Positions 1-11,317 of a DNA stretch of 64,000 bases are shown one piece after another. The notes under the pieces are model-generated. The model had not been told where the DNA came from, made no database searches, and was given only the letters and a program-made list of their open reading frames with translations. Position 1 is the stretch's first letter. Every line of letters starts with the position of its first letter. A program made the position numbers and the translations under genes. Source of the DNA: Brachycybe producta (Eukaryota > Arthropoda > Diplopoda > Playtdesmida > Andrognathidae); the NCBI GenBank assembly GCA_036925085.1, contig JAUPFP010000006.1, positions 5,781,984 through 5,845,983 of the forward strand. Reading direction: 5' to 3'.

Positions 1-407
1 ACAAACATTACAATAACATAGTAAAAATAAATGTACACATCACACCTTGGCGAGAAGCGTGGGACAACTCAAAAAAAGCACTTTTTGGGGAAAATGAGTT
101 TAAAGTTTTCATTTTTTCTATCTCAATCTAACCCAACCCCCCCCCCCCCCCCCTCACGCCCGCCTAGTGGTTTTTTAGTTGTTTCACTCTTCCAGCCGAG
201 GTGCGATATGGGGTTTTCCAAATTGTTTTGGCCGTATATCGAAAAACGTTGAGCTCTAAAGCGAAACTGAGCTATAATTAAAAAAGGGCATTATGGCGAA
301 ATGTCATATGAATAGGGGGACCATATAGCGAGGTATGAGTGTATTTATAAATCATCATAATTTTTAAAACGAAATCTCATAACTTTAGTATCGTTATTGG
401 TCAATAG
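1..407. other. GFM1 intron sequence at the window edge
   Basis: No coding exon is visible. The stretch ends in the acceptor that precedes the first GFM1 exon in the window (AG at 406-407), so it should be GFM1 intron. It holds one copy of a short inverted-repeat element (about 36-238) with an expanded C-tract near 140. Open frames here are short and lie inside the repeat. Confidence 0.6.
36..238. repeat. Inverted-repeat element, family A, copy 1
   Basis: The ends are inverted copies of one another: one begins CACACCTTGGCGAGAAG and the other ends CAGCCGAGGTGCGATATG. Inside are the motifs ACAACTCAAAAAAA and AAAATGAGTTTAAAG that recur in all family A copies (about 1987, 4890, 23812 and 39152). 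It is MITE-like and has no coding capacity. The middle is replaced by a long C-run, so this copy is imperfect. Confidence 0.65.
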
Positions 408-2414
408 GTCATGTGGATTTCACAGTCGAAGTGGAACGTGCTCTTAGGGTGCTCGACGGAGCAATTCTGGTTCTGTGCAGTGTTGGTGGGGTACAAAGCC
501 AGACGCTTACGGTTAATCGGCAAATGAAGAGATACAACGTTCCGTGCGTTGCGTTTATCAATAAACTCGATCGTATGGGTGCCAATCCTTATCGAGTCTT
601 ATCTCAATTAAGGTACACAGTAATTGCATTATTTTTTTTATTAATAAATCGTAACACCTATGAGATTGGGTGACAGTTATATCGGGATTTTTTCAGGGTA
701 ATATTTTTTTGTTTGCTATTGTTTCTTCAATTTGTGATGAAGTTAATAGTAATTGGAAAGCTTTTTGCCAATATCTACAATAAATTTCAACTGTTTCTAA
801 CACGAAAAGGATAAAACGAAATATATTTTGGTCCCGTTTCTCAATTCTCAGTATATCATATATTTTAATCCGTTTAAGAGGCTACTTCACAAAATTACTT
901 CGAAAAATCTCTGCAAAGGGCGCTAGCATCGTTTTTCTATTGATCCCGTAGAGCCAATGTTAAAGACAAAAATTTTAATTTTTAATTTCTAACTCTTATA
1001 TTAAACTCAATTGAGTACGTCCAATTAATAAAAAACAACCATTAAAATGCTTGTAAAATGCCTAAAAATAATTTTAAAAAACCAGAAAAAAAACAGCACG
1101 TGCGCCAATGTGTTGGCTTCGCTGCGGTTTAATTGTTTTTTAAAATTATTTTAGGTATTTTTACAAGCATTTTAATTGATGTTTTTTGTTTTAAGCACAA
1201 AAAACATTTAAATCAGTGGCCATTTTTTTTAAAAGAAAATTGGTTGGTACATATTAGCTGTTCGTAGGGCTGACTTCAGCCTCAACATTCTTAAAACAAT
1301 GTTATTGGGGGGTCTTGTCAACCGCTAGTACATTGTGAAATTGTGTATATGTCACTGTAAATCTGCGGAATCAGTCAATCTGCTAGTGATTTAGTTTTTT
1401 GTGTTTGTTACTTTTATAGATCAAAGTTATTACACAATGCTGCACTTCTGCAACTTCCAATTGGATTAGAAAGTAAGGTCACAGGTGTCGTTGATCTTCT
1501 TACTGAGCAGGCGATTTACTTTGAAGGCCCATTCGGAAATGAGCTGCTTTACTGTGAGGTTCCAGCGGATATGAGGGCGGAAGTTATTGATAGGAGGCAG
1601 GAGCTTATTGGTTAGTAAAATATTCCTCATTATTCAGATTTTGGTTTCGTGAATTGAACCTTCTTAATGAACATTTATTAGAGCATGTTTCAAATGCCGA
1701 CGACATATTAGGGGAAATGTTTCTCAACGAGAAGATTCCAACAAATGACGAGTTAAAGGTAAAAGACAATTTATCGATACCCGTATTTTTGTGCGCATGG
1801 CAAACACTTAATTATCAGCACCACCTTACACGACAAGTACTCTATTAGAAGCACTTAAGGTTAGTATTAATTACAAATGCAGCCGTGCTCCTAGATGATG
1901 GTACATGTCTGCACGGGCCACGTTAGGACTGGGGGTTTAGACTGTGCATTGATGAGTGAGTGAGGACAAACTGCTCTATATATGCTCATATCACACCGGC
2001 TGAAAGAGTGGCACAACTCAAAAAAACACTTTTTGGGGGGTTTACTTTGCTGAGCTTTGGAAGTACAAAAACCGTTTTAACTATTCACATTATCCGTTTA
2101 TTTGGCTCCCTTACAATATATTGAGATAGAAAAAATGCAACTATTAAAGTTGCATTTTTTTCAAAAAAGCGGTTTTTTTACTTGTACCATTTTTACAGCC
2201 GATCTACGATATAATATATATATGAGGGTATTATAGTTCTGATTATGTATTTGTAGGCTGGTATACGCCGTGCTTGTTTAAAAAGGGCCTTTACCCCGGT
2301 TCTCCTCGGAACTGCACTGAAGAACAAAGGAGTACAACCACTGTTAAATGCTGTCATCGATTACTTGCCAAATCCATCAGAAGTTACTAATTATGCTTTT
2401 ATGGAACAGCAAGG
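408..2414 (+). CDS. GFM1: GFM1 exons for the C-terminal part of the GTPase domain
   Basis: There are four exons: 408-612, 1420-1610, 1682-1758 and 2257-2414. The first begins with the last two bases of the G3 glycine codon ([18 protein letters not shown]) and contains FINKLDRMG. The second encodes the insert typical of EF-G ([23 protein letters not shown]). The third is only 77 bp and encodes [20 protein letters not shown]. The fourth carries [15 protein letters not shown] and the G5 region. The donor at 2415 (GTGGGT) is chosen over GTATTA at 2419 because only the former keeps phase with the next exon. Confidence 0.93.
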
Positions 2415-5400
2415 GTGGGTATTATTATACCGAGTTCTAAATTACTATTTTATAACCTGGTTCGTAAAGCAAACTTTTAGCTTTTCAGTTCAAATTTATT
2501 TTAAACGAATTTTTTGTTAAACCTAAAGCCACACTTCGTGGGTGCGTTCGGTTCCTAAGCACCTTTTTTGTACTTGTAGCCGCTCGCAATACCCGTTCGG
2601 GTAACTTGCATTTCATGTGGCACCATCTATTTCCCAAAATGGAAAACTTTTTATTTTCAAGATTATGGAGATGCTGTTACTTTATATTTGTTGACTATAA
2701 AAGTACCACTAGAACGGTAAAAGTCGTCTTGCAAAAAATTACCAGCCATCAAAATGTAAGTTTTTGTTCATTGGTGCTAAGTGCGCTTTTTCAGAATCTG
2801 AATTCTGTTTTGCTCTATATCAAATATTTTTTGAGCTGGAGCTAGTTTTCTCCATTTTTTATTTAAATAAAAAAATGGCGGCTTGTTTATCTTTTTGTGA
2901 CTGCTTTTTCCACCTGTTCGAGCGCTTTTTTTACAATTAGTACTCTGCTAGCAGCCAAATAGGCCTATGGCAGAGGGACATAAAAGTCTACATGCGGCAT
3001 TAAGTATTGTCAAGCACATATACATGCACATATATAAAAACAAAATGAATATACAATTGTCAATCCCACAAAACAAAATTATCCCCATTCACCACTGCCT
3101 CAGGAAGAGAGTTCCATTGTCTTATAACTCTAGGGGGGAAAAAAAGACCAATAATATGAATCTGTCCTAGCAAAAAATCTCCCTAATTTTCTTAGAGTGG
3201 TCAGCCCTGCCCATATATAGTGCTTTATGAATATCACTGGACTGTGGTTTAGGACAATCTCCACGTGAAATTTTTCCAAACAATTTCAAACTTAACTTGG
3301 CCCTGCGATGTGCCAAACTATGCGGAGGATGTTTATTGCTCCATCTGCAGGAGGAGGGTATCGAGTGGCTCTATTCGTACAGATCTTAACTTTTTAAGAA
3401 GCAACATCACAAAATTACTTCGAAAAATCTCTGCAAAGAGCGCTAGCATAGTTTTTCTATTGAGCCCATAGACCCAATATTAAAGAAAACATGTTAATTT
3501 TTAAAATACACAGTCGCGGCAGGGAAGAAATAAACAGCCCAAGAAAATTATTTTTCCGAACATACTGTATAAGGAGTAAGAGTGTCTGCAATAAGAATGT
3601 CAATTTTTTGTGGCGAGCAACATTTTTTTAAAAAAAAGTCTTAAACCAGCAAAATTACTTTTTCTTTATAAAATACTTATTCATTCTTTTTTTTCAAAAA
3701 AAAAATGCTCCGTTAAAAAGAAAACATCAGCTTTCTGATTTTTTTTGTGCGATTTTTAAAATGTTATCCAGTTTCATTATAAAATTGGCCCCCTAATTGA
3801 AATACCGGCAATCAAACTATAGCGGACCATCGACAATAAGCCGATACCCCAGTCTGCCCCTGTTAACATGAAGGTCTGAACCAGGCCTAAGTTTACTTTG
3901 AGTGCACATCCCTAAAAGAATGCTTTATTGATATGGTTAAACGTTTCTTTTCATCTCCACTTCACTTATTTACTTTTTACTTTTTCTTACTTTTAAGGAA
4001 GGAGAATGAAAAAATTATCATGAGTCCTGCTAGGAATAATTCCAAAATGTTTGTGTCTTTAGCGTTCAAGCTAGAGGTAAGTACAGTGGAAACAATTTAC
4101 ATGGAAGAGAAACGACCAAAATGTGTTTTCTGTGTTAACCAATTTTCGTTTTTAAAAGAAAAAAAAATTAAAACGTATTTTATAATGAACATATGGTACT
4201 GCAATACCGTGATAAGTTACGAAGTTACAAAAAAGAAATGAGGGCAAGAAAAACACAAACACACATAATGCAAACATATTTTATTATTTAAAACTTACAT
4301 TTTAATTCCATCTGTTTTTTTATATATAGGTTTCTAAAAAAAATTATTAAACAAAACTCATTGTCATTTTGAAACTTGATGAATAAATTAAGCGGGAGAA
4401 CCGTTTTTTGTGACTGTTTTTTTTTCCGATCAGATCGTCACAAAAAAGGGGTACCCTCGTTTCATTTATTCATCAAGTTTTGAAAAGACAATGAGTTTTG
4501 TTTGATAAATGCTTTTAAAAACCTACATACTTCGACTGGTAAATTCGCATCTTGAACTGATTTTTCACTGTATAACTCAATGGGCATGGTCACGTGAAGA
4601 TGAAGTGATGGTAACGCCACCCTATGAGCATGATTTATACGGAAAAACCTAATGGTCACACTTTAATATAATAAATAGTTCGATTCGGCGGTTTTTCCAC
4701 CCAAAATCGTTTTTGGCACAAAAATTCAAAATTTTTAGTGAAAAAAAAAATCAGAACGAAATAACTCGGGAGGTTTTTGTTTTTTTCGTGTTCTTCATAC
4801 TGACCTCATTTTACAAACAGCATCGAAAACAAGTTCTATCCACGATACCAGTTGTTGCTGTTTGTTACAAATTATACAATGTAAAATATATCGCACCTCG
4901 GCTGGGAGAGTGCCACAACTAAAAAAAAAACTTTTTTTGGGGGGGGGGGGGGGGGGAAATGAGTTTAAAGTTTCATTTTTTTTTTTATCTCAATCTATTG
5001 TAAGGTAGCCAATAAACCGATATTGTGAATAGTTAAAACGATTTTTGCACTTAAAAAGCTCAGCAAAGTAAGCCATGAATCTTCTCTTAACTTTAAACTC
5101 ATTTTCCCCTAAAAATGGTTTTTTGAGTTGTGTCAAGCTTCTTGCTGAGGTGCGATATGTTTAAAGCAGTTATAAATGCAGTTAATTTAAAATGTTTCAG
5201 GCTGGAAGGTTTGGACAATTAACTTACATGCGAGTTTATCAAGGAATGCTTCAAAAAGGAGAGCATATTTACAACACGAGGACACAGAAAAGGGTTAAAG
5301 TGTCTCGTTTAGTCCGAATGCATGCCAACGAAATGGAAGATGTCAATGAAGTTTATGCAGGCGATATTTGTGCCCTGTTTGGAATTGACTGCGCCAGTGG

Positions 5401-8400
5401 TGACACGTTTGTGAACGAACCGAAGATCCCTCTGGCCATGGTAAGAACTTCTTTATATTTTGTATGTAACAATTGACAACACGAACGAACCTACCGCTAG
5501 TTTAACATGGTTTTGTCAACGAGATACTTGTAACGAATGGCACGAAGTGCGGTAGTGGCAATCGCGCTTGACATATTTCGTATGGTAGTTTTTAATCGTG
5601 CTCGACATCTTTTGTTGTATAAAGTTATTAGTCAGTCATACGTGCGTTTCTTTCTCGTCGGTTCAACAATCGCGTTCTTTGTCGATCCGTTTCAAAATTG
5701 AATTATCCATGAAAAATTGTTACGTTTTATTCTGATATTGTCATACAGGCAATAGACGAATAATATCCCATCGTCCATTCGGCCAGTGCACTTGCGACTT
5801 AGAAACCATTGATTACATTTTTTCACATTCACTTGTTTGGAGGCTGAATTTGTTGTAAAGGAATGTGCAGATATAAATGCATTAAGGTTGCTGAATAGAT
5901 ATTGATTTTGATTTTTCCATTGACATTTCATAAAAAACTATTTTCGCCTTTTTTCAGACTTTCATAAAAATTTTATTTTTTAAAGATATCATCATGATAA
6001 AACTGTTAGCATTATCAGTTATCACCAACTCTTCTAGTTTCAAAGAAACTTTGAATTTTTTCGTAATATTTTTCGTGAAAAATGTTCGCTCGAAAAATAT
6101 AAACTTTCCCAAAACCACGGGTGGTGGAAGATATTTCCTATAGAACATATAGCTAGTGCAGTGGCGTCATCTGGGGGGGGGGGCAAAAACAAAATAAATA
6201 TCCTATTCAGCCACCTTAACTAATATTCACCACAAATAAACAGATGTACCGGTATTTTTTAAAAAAAATTTGGATTAAACATTGTTGAGTGAACTTGGTT
6301 TATGAACAACATTACGATAAAATTCAAATTATTTTCCAAATTAGAATGATATAAGATTACGACAAGGATTTTTTCAGGAAAAAAAAAACTCTAATTAATA
6401 TAAAATCTTTATTTTATACCAATTTGAAAGGGATCTGTTTTCAGGTGGTTTTTTTTTCATCAACATTTCACGAAAATTATTTTCGCCTTTTTCAAACTGT
6501 CATAAAATGCTTATTTTGAAAGATATCGTCATGAAAATAGTAAAGATGTGTTTTCGGATCTCGAATATAACGTCATTAGAAAACGTTTGATTACCTCGAA
6601 TATCATAGTACATGTACAATGAATATTAGTCATTGTGCAGCGTGCAGCCATTGTGTTTGTTTAGTCTTGACTCTTGTTGTTAACTTGTTACTTTAATTTC
6701 GTTTACATTAGTTTACAGTTAAACTCAAAACTTAAAATGTATTAGTGCTATTATTTATTTATTAATGAATCACAATGTTAAGTAGTTTATATACAGTATA
6801 TTGTCTTAATTTCAAGTGTAAAACTCAAATAACTATTTAGGATATTCGAATACCGTGAATAATTATTTGAAGTTTTACACTTGAAAATAAGACCATATAC
6901 TGTATATGAATTACTGATAAGGGTATTTTCTAGAGATGGGTGTATAGCACTTTCAGTGTCATCAACTATTCAAGTTTTTGAAGCTGTTTTAATTTTTTTT
7001 TTTTTCCATAATCTTTCTCCTGAAAAAATGTACCGTCAAGCCACTTCTTTGCTATTGTCTTCGCTTTATGCATAATATTTAATTACTCTTGTCCTTTATT
7101 TAGGAGTCGATGTTTGTACCGGAACCGGTGATTTCCATGTCAATTAAACCAAAAGACAATAGCTATCAGGATAGTTTTGCAAAAGCAGTAGCAAGGTTTA
7201 CGAAGGAGGACCCAACATATCGAGTATTCTGGGACAATGAAAATAAAGAAGTAGAACGGATTTTCTTTCTGTCATGTGTGAATCTCTTATGACTTCCTTC
7301 GTGTTTTCTTTTATCTGCAGACTATTGCTGCAGGAATGGGAGAGTTACATCTAGAAATATATGCTCAACGGATGCAGAGAGAATATAATTGTGATGTAGT
7401 TTTGGGACGGCCGAAAGTAGCATTTCGAGAGTCACTTCTGGCCCCGTGTGAGTTTGATTATTTCCACAAGAAGCAGCATGGAGGTTCAGGACAGTATGCA
7501 AGAGTCATTGGTGTTTTAGAAGTGCGTTGTCTTTTGAAGTAGTAATTTCAATTAGATGTTTGATAGGTTTTTTTATTTGTAATATTCATAGCCACTACCA
7601 CCCCACAAGAATACCAAACTAGAATTTAGTGATGAAACAGTCGGAACGAATGTTCCGAGAACGTTTGTACCCGCGATTGAGAAAGGTTTCCTAACGATGA
7701 CTGAAAAGGGATTTCTTGCTGGGCAAAAAATGTCTGGAGTGAGATTTCGTCTTCAGGATGGTATGGTTGTTTATAGTTTCTATTACTTTTCTTGATTTTC
7801 TTAAAAGCCTAGGCACTCTAGCATGCACGTGCTGCAAGGCGTTTTAGACGCCATGTTAATTGAGGAGCTTTTTTTCAAAACACAATAAGTCCATATTTCG
7901 GGCAAACCTATTTTATTGCAGTTTTGTAAACAGTTTTCAAAGCTGAACCTATATCTGTAATTTTTTTCCAAGGTAAAAATAAAAGAACCCAAAAACATGA
8001 TCTCGATTTTAGCAACCTTTCTATGCTTAAATTGAGTTTCGAACAATAATTGGATTTGTAATATCTTCTTCAATGTCATGGCCAAGTATTTTTGTATTTT
8101 TGTATGGAAAACAATGATCTGAGTTGAAAATCTATCGTACAATATTTGACCACAGTCAACTGTATCTTGCCTTAACCTTATAGTGTGAATCGACCCTTAA
8201 GGTAAAAGGCATTTTTATTTTATACCCTTTTGAATTATGCTAATTTGATCAACCCATTTTAAGTTAAAAAGGTCCATTTTGCTGCATACATTTCGTTTTT
8301 CAAAAACGTCTTTCAGCTTTTATGGAAAAAGGTTTGTTGTTCTTTAGAGAACATTACCTCCAGAAATTTCGTGTCAAAATAGTGTCAAGACTTACCCAAT

Positions 8401-10222
8401 GATTAACAAAATGACTTTTAAAATTAAAAATAAGTCAATAAAATCACGAAAAACATAAAATGAAGTGACTTTTCACGAGTCACCAAACAACTCCATTTTA
8501 AATTTCAAGAAATGAAAGTCTACCCCTCAAGTTAGTGGCAAAAGTTGTCATCTCACATTTCCGTAATTCCTAATTCATATATGTATTCCCTAATCATATT
8601 AAACTATACAACTTTCCAATTAACTCGAGAGCCACGTGGCAGGTGGGATAATTCAAAAATCAAAGCCATAGTACTTTAAAATGAATAGTGAATTAAAAGT
8701 AATGTGAGATGACAACATCAAAATTCGACCCCCTTCCGGGGTTTTTTTTATTGCCAATGTCTGTAGTTTGGTGGCGCTTGTGTCTGCTAAAGTCCATTTA
8801 TAAGAAGTCAACTGATTTTTAATTTTTTAAATTATATTAATGACTTATTTTGAATTTTAAAAATCGTTTTAGCAATCGTTGGGTACCTCTTGACGATATT
8901 TTCTTGACGTTTAAAATTGCCGTTTAGTTGCTATACCCAATTTTAGTATCTTTAGAGTCGCAAAATTGACCATGTTTCATGCCACGTGCAAAATTCTGGA
9001 GTATCTAGGCTTTTAACGAAAAAATTAGATATTTTATTTAGATCAAAACCTAAAAGTGATTTTTTAAAATTTAAAATAAGAAATTAATTAATTATATCAA
9101 TTACATGAATGACAAATTTTATTTTGAGTTATAAAATTCTTCACGTAATTCACTTCAGTGTTTCTCCACACATCTGTCATACACGTGCCACTTATGACCT
9201 TAATGATTTTTTACGTTTTTGTCATTTATCTTTAGTATTATTCACTAACAGTTAATTTGAGGGTGTTCCTGTTTGCCTCCGTTTCATTTGCCATATTGCA
9301 ATTTGCTGCAGATTCTGAGCAAACCAGTCTCAAGCATGAAATGCCATGTATATTATTAGAATGGGTTGGCAAGTCAGCAAATAAAATATGGCAGGATTGA
9401 CCAATTTGATAATGTAATAATCACGTTAATTATTTTAATAAAAATTTTAAAATCGATGATACCTATTTAATTAAAAAAAATGGTCATCTACCTACCACTT
9501 AAAATGATTTGGCATACCACCTTTCCAATTTGACATTATAACAATTTAAAAAAACTTCATTTAAATTAATTTCAACTAATTTAAATAAAATAAAAATCCG
9601 ATTTAATTTAAATGGAATGAAAAGATATAAATTTTTTTATATTGAAATTTTAACAGGTGATCATCACATCGTGGATTCAAACGAAATTTCTTTTATTTTG
9701 GCCGCCCAGGGTGCTATTAAAGATGGTATTTCTTTTCTCTTTTGGAAATATTTCGAATGATTTCACAGGGGTTGATGTTATTTTATTTTATTTTCGGAAA
9801 CACAGTTTACAGAGAAGGTCAGTGGCACATCTTAGAACCTATTATGACTGTGGAAGTGACCGCACCAGAGGAATTTCAAGGATTTGTTATGAGTCAGCTA
9901 ACAAAACGACACGGCATCATATGTGGAACAGATGCTAATTACGGCTGGTTTACAGTCTATGCAGAGGTCAGGATCAGGATAAAGTTACCATACTTGGGAT
10001 TTCAGTCTTGTTTTTTTTAAAAAGTAATCATTTCAATAGGTTCCTTTAAATGATATGTTTGGATATTCAACCGAATTGCGGTCTGCAACTCAAGGCAAAG
10101 GAGAGTTTACGATGGAATATTGTCGATATTCACCGTGTCTACCGGAGATTCAGGAAGAACTTATTCAGCGTCATCAAGATGCAATGGGAATTTCAAAATC
10201 TACTACGGCTAAAAGGAAATGA
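408..10222 (+). CDS. GFM1: Elongation factor G1, mitochondrial (EF-G1mt); 5' end outside window
   Basis: This is the GTPase that drives translocation of tRNA and mRNA on mitochondrial ribosomes in the matrix. Twelve exons are spliced as 408-612, 1420-1610, 1682-1758, 2257-2414, 3998-4076, 5201-5440, 7104-7250, 7321-7521, 7592-7760, 9657-9725, 9806-9966 and 10040-10222. All junctions are GT-AG and phases agree throughout, giving 625 complete residues plus a split first glycine. The protein starts within the G3 motif (GHVDF) and covers the NKLD guanine-specificity motif, domain [11 protein letters not shown] of domain III, the HKKQ-GG-GQY segment of domain IV, and domain V. It ends in a basic tail with TGA at 10220. 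About 125 N-terminal residues (transit peptide, P-loop, switch I) must lie upstream. [14 protein letters not shown] and the overall match favour GFM1 over the recycling factor GFM2. The G5 motif reads GTALKNKG where the human protein has GSALKNKG. Confidence 0.95.
878..1190. repeat. Fold-back element family B, partial copy 1
   Basis: This lies in the GFM1 intron 613-1419. It begins with the family B end (AAGAGGCTACTTCACAAAAT, then ATCTCTGCAAAGGGCGCTAG) and folds back on itself around 1080-1150 (ATTAAAATGCTTGTAAAATG against its inverse ACAAGCATTTTAAT). The far end is missing. Full-length relatives lie at 13192-14328 and 33395-34545. Confidence 0.7.
1987..2215. repeat. Inverted-repeat element, family A, copy 2 (rearranged)
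   Basis: It starts with the family A terminus (CATATCACACCGGCTGAAAG, ACAACTCAAAAAAACAC). The core motifs CTTTGCTGAGCTTT and CTCCCTTACAATATATTGAG appear inverted relative to copy 3. The other terminus is degenerate near 2200. It lies in the GFM1 intron 1759-2256. Confidence 0.6.
2935..3265 (-). mobile_element. Non-LTR retrotransposon 3' end (ORF2 C-terminus remnant), copy 1
   Basis: On the minus strand, near 3065-3150, the translation reads [19 protein letters not shown] followed by a stop. This is the signature tail of CR1/jockey-type LINE reverse transcriptases (R-x-WNSLP-x-xVV). A homologous tail lies at 27220-27590 on the same strand. No intact reverse transcriptase is present, so it is 5'-truncated and dead. 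It sits in GFM1 intron 2415-3997, directly beside a family B end. Confidence 0.75.
3390..3520. repeat. Fold-back element family B, single end, copy 2
   Basis: About 130 bp match the family B terminus: CATCACAAAATTACTTCG, ATCTCTGCAAAGAGCGCTAG, TTGAGCCCATAGACCCAAT and ACACAGTCGCGGC. The rest of the element is absent. It abuts the LINE tail at 2935-3265. Confidence 0.7.
3998..5440 (+). CDS. GFM1: GFM1 exons for domain II (beta barrel)
   Basis: Exon 3998-4076 starts with one base completing a glycine codon and encodes [18 protein letters not shown] and then AFKLE. Exon 5201-5440 continues with [32 protein letters not shown] and [18 protein letters not shown]. This is the beta-barrel domain shared by translational GTPases. 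The intron between them (4077-5200) holds a family A element and another inverted repeat. Confidence 0.93.
4326..4527. repeat. Inverted repeat with ~90 bp arms in GFM1 intron
   Basis: The left arm (ACAAAACTCATTGTC, AAACTTGATGAATAAAT, TTTTTTGTGAC) is mirrored in the right arm (GTCACAAAAAA, ATTTATTCATCAAGTTT, GACAATGAGTTTTGT) around a centre near 4430. It is a non-autonomous hairpin element or MITE. A minus-strand open frame inside it is a shadow. Confidence 0.7.
4890..5160. repeat. Inverted-repeat element, family A, copy 3 (most complete)
   Basis: The termini are inverted copies: ATATCGCACCTCGGCTGG at the left, and TTGCTGAGGTGCGATATG at the right. Subterminal AAATGAGTTTAAAG is mirrored by CTTTAAACTCATTTTCC. 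A G-run of about 20 bases follows the left end. It ends about 40 bp before the acceptor of exon 5201, close to the splice signals. Confidence 0.75.
5441..7103. other. GFM1 intron with repeat fragments
   Basis: There is no coding exon. Two copies of a segment shared with 29640-29960 (family C) occur at about 5921-6050 and 6463-6545, recognisable by CATTTC(A/G), TATTTTCGCCTTTTT and AAAGATATC(A/G)TCATGA. A small palindromic element lies at 6784-6912. Nothing else is recognisable. Confidence 0.6.
6784..6912. repeat. Short palindromic element (~130 bp)
   Basis: The left arm TATATACAGTATATTGTC, TTTCAAGTGTAAAACT, AAATAACTATT is mirrored by AATAATTATTTGAAG, TTTTACACTTGAAA, GACCATATACTGTATAT with a short centre near 6845. 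This looks like a MITE-type hairpin. Confidence 0.7.
7104..7760 (+). CDS. GFM1: GFM1 exons for domains III and IV
   Basis: Exons 7104-7250, 7321-7521 and 7592-7760 are separated by introns of only 70 bp each. They encode [44 protein letters not shown], the domain IV start [19 protein letters not shown], and [20 protein letters not shown]. The human equivalent of [11 protein letters not shown] is [11 protein letters not shown]. The last donor at 7761 leaves phase 1. Confidence 0.93.
7761..9656. other. GFM1 intron, mostly unique AT-rich sequence
   Basis: This 1.9 kb intron has no exon-like open frame. Around 8440-8540 it shares a segment (AAATGAAGTGA, GAGTCACCAAACAAC, GTCTACCCC) with 15250-15310 in the LRCH gene, a dispersed repeat of unknown type. 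The minus-strand open frame at 7801-8142 shows no recognisable domain. Confidence 0.5.
9657..10222 (+). CDS. GFM1: GFM1 exons for end of domain IV and domain V, with stop codon
   Basis: Exons 9657-9725, 9806-9966 and 10040-10222 are separated by introns of 80 and 73 bp. They encode [78 protein letters not shown] and [19 protein letters not shown], and end with a short basic tail. The acceptor at 9805 is the only one that restores the frame into ILEPIM. A longer open frame reading through 9742-10020 is intron read-through. Confidence 0.93.
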
Positions 10223-10288
10223 TATAATTTAGCATAGATATTATAAAGGAACCAAGTAATTGTTATTGTTATAATTTATTTACATATG

Positions 10289-10294
10289 AATAAA
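10289..10294 (+). terminator. Candidate polyadenylation signal of GFM1
   Basis: A canonical AATAAA lies 67 bp after the GFM1 stop codon, in AT-rich sequence and before the intergenic repeats begin. A 3' UTR of roughly 90 bp is inferred. Confidence 0.55.
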
Positions 10295-10454
10295 TTCAGT
10301 TTACTTTTATACTTGTCAGACATGTTTTATTTTCCAACGTGAGGGTAAAGCTGATGCAGGGTTAACTTTGCAGCATGCAACTGTGTAGGTCTGACACAGA
10401 AAATATTAAATAAAAAAAATAAAAATATGCATTCATGCAGTTCATGACATGTTA

Positions 10455-11070
10455 TTTAAATTATCATGTGTGTACTAGGTATTATACCTACTGTAGTACA
10501 CACCTGATAATTTAAATGTATTTAAATTATACATGTGTTCTACAGAGCCATGTGAAGGGCAAACAAACAATAGTCAAATTTTCAATTCATTCAGTTAATA
10601 ATCTCAAAATAGTGAGTTAATACTTAAATATATATGAACTATTGACAAAATATTGATTTAGTATTTCAACTTAAAATATTGATAATAAAGTCAATTTTTA
10701 TTTGATTCGTGTCCTTAACTGGATTCTGTATAATTCACCTAAATACATTTAATTTGAATTCATTTAACTCGTGTGTACAAGGTATAACTTATACCTAGTG
10801 TACACCTGATAATTTAAATGCATTTAAATAATCGTGTTCTACAGAGACCTTCTGTGAAGGGCCAACAAACAATAGTCGAATTCAATTTTGTCAGTTAATA
10901 ATCTGTAAATATTGAGTTAATACTTAAATATATATAAACTATTGACAAAATATTGATTTAGTATTTCAATTTAAATTATTAATAATAAAGTCAATTTTTA
11001 TTTGGTTCATGTCCTTAACCGGATTCCGTATAATTCAACTAAACGCATTTAATTTGAATTCATATGTGTA
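10455..11070. repeat. Tandemly duplicated ~300 bp intergenic segment
   Basis: Two diverged direct copies lie at about 10455-10770 and 10771-11070. Both contain TACACACCTGATAATTTAAA or a close variant, then GTTCTACAGAG, CAAACAATAGTC, a long stretch with CTATTGACAAAATATTGATT, and CATTTAATTTGAATTCAT. Each begins with a small dyad built on GTACTAGGTAT or a variant. There is no coding content. Confidence 0.8.
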
Positions 11071-11317
11071 CATGGTACGCGTCGACTGATGTGTTAATTC
11101 AAAGTAGTCAGTCAATCATACATTCGCACTGAGGCAATGTGCGAATGAAGAAAAATATTAAGGAAAATGTCCCAAACGGGCTTCCATAAAACTGTTCCAA
11201 ACGGGCTTCCATAACTCAAAGATCGATCAACAAATAAATCGATATTTTAAGTCGATCTGATATCAGCATCCGTAAATTGTTTCTTTTGATGTTCTATTTT
11301 TTAATTTTATTGGGCAA
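11071..11317 (+). promoter_or_regulatory. Upstream region of LRCH (probable promoter and 5' UTR)
   Basis: This stretch separates the intergenic repeat from the LRCH start codon. It contains two adjacent direct copies of CCAAACGGGCTTCCATAA (about 11172-11189 and 11196-11213) and a perfect 9 bp dyad CATTCGCAC / GTGCGAATG around 11120-11146. No TATA box is obvious. Promoter function is inferred only from position. Confidence 0.35.

Noticed and set aside
9657-10020. Longer read-through frames at the GFM1 3' end
   Set aside because: They run through introns; only the spliced frame reproduces the conserved domain V sequence.
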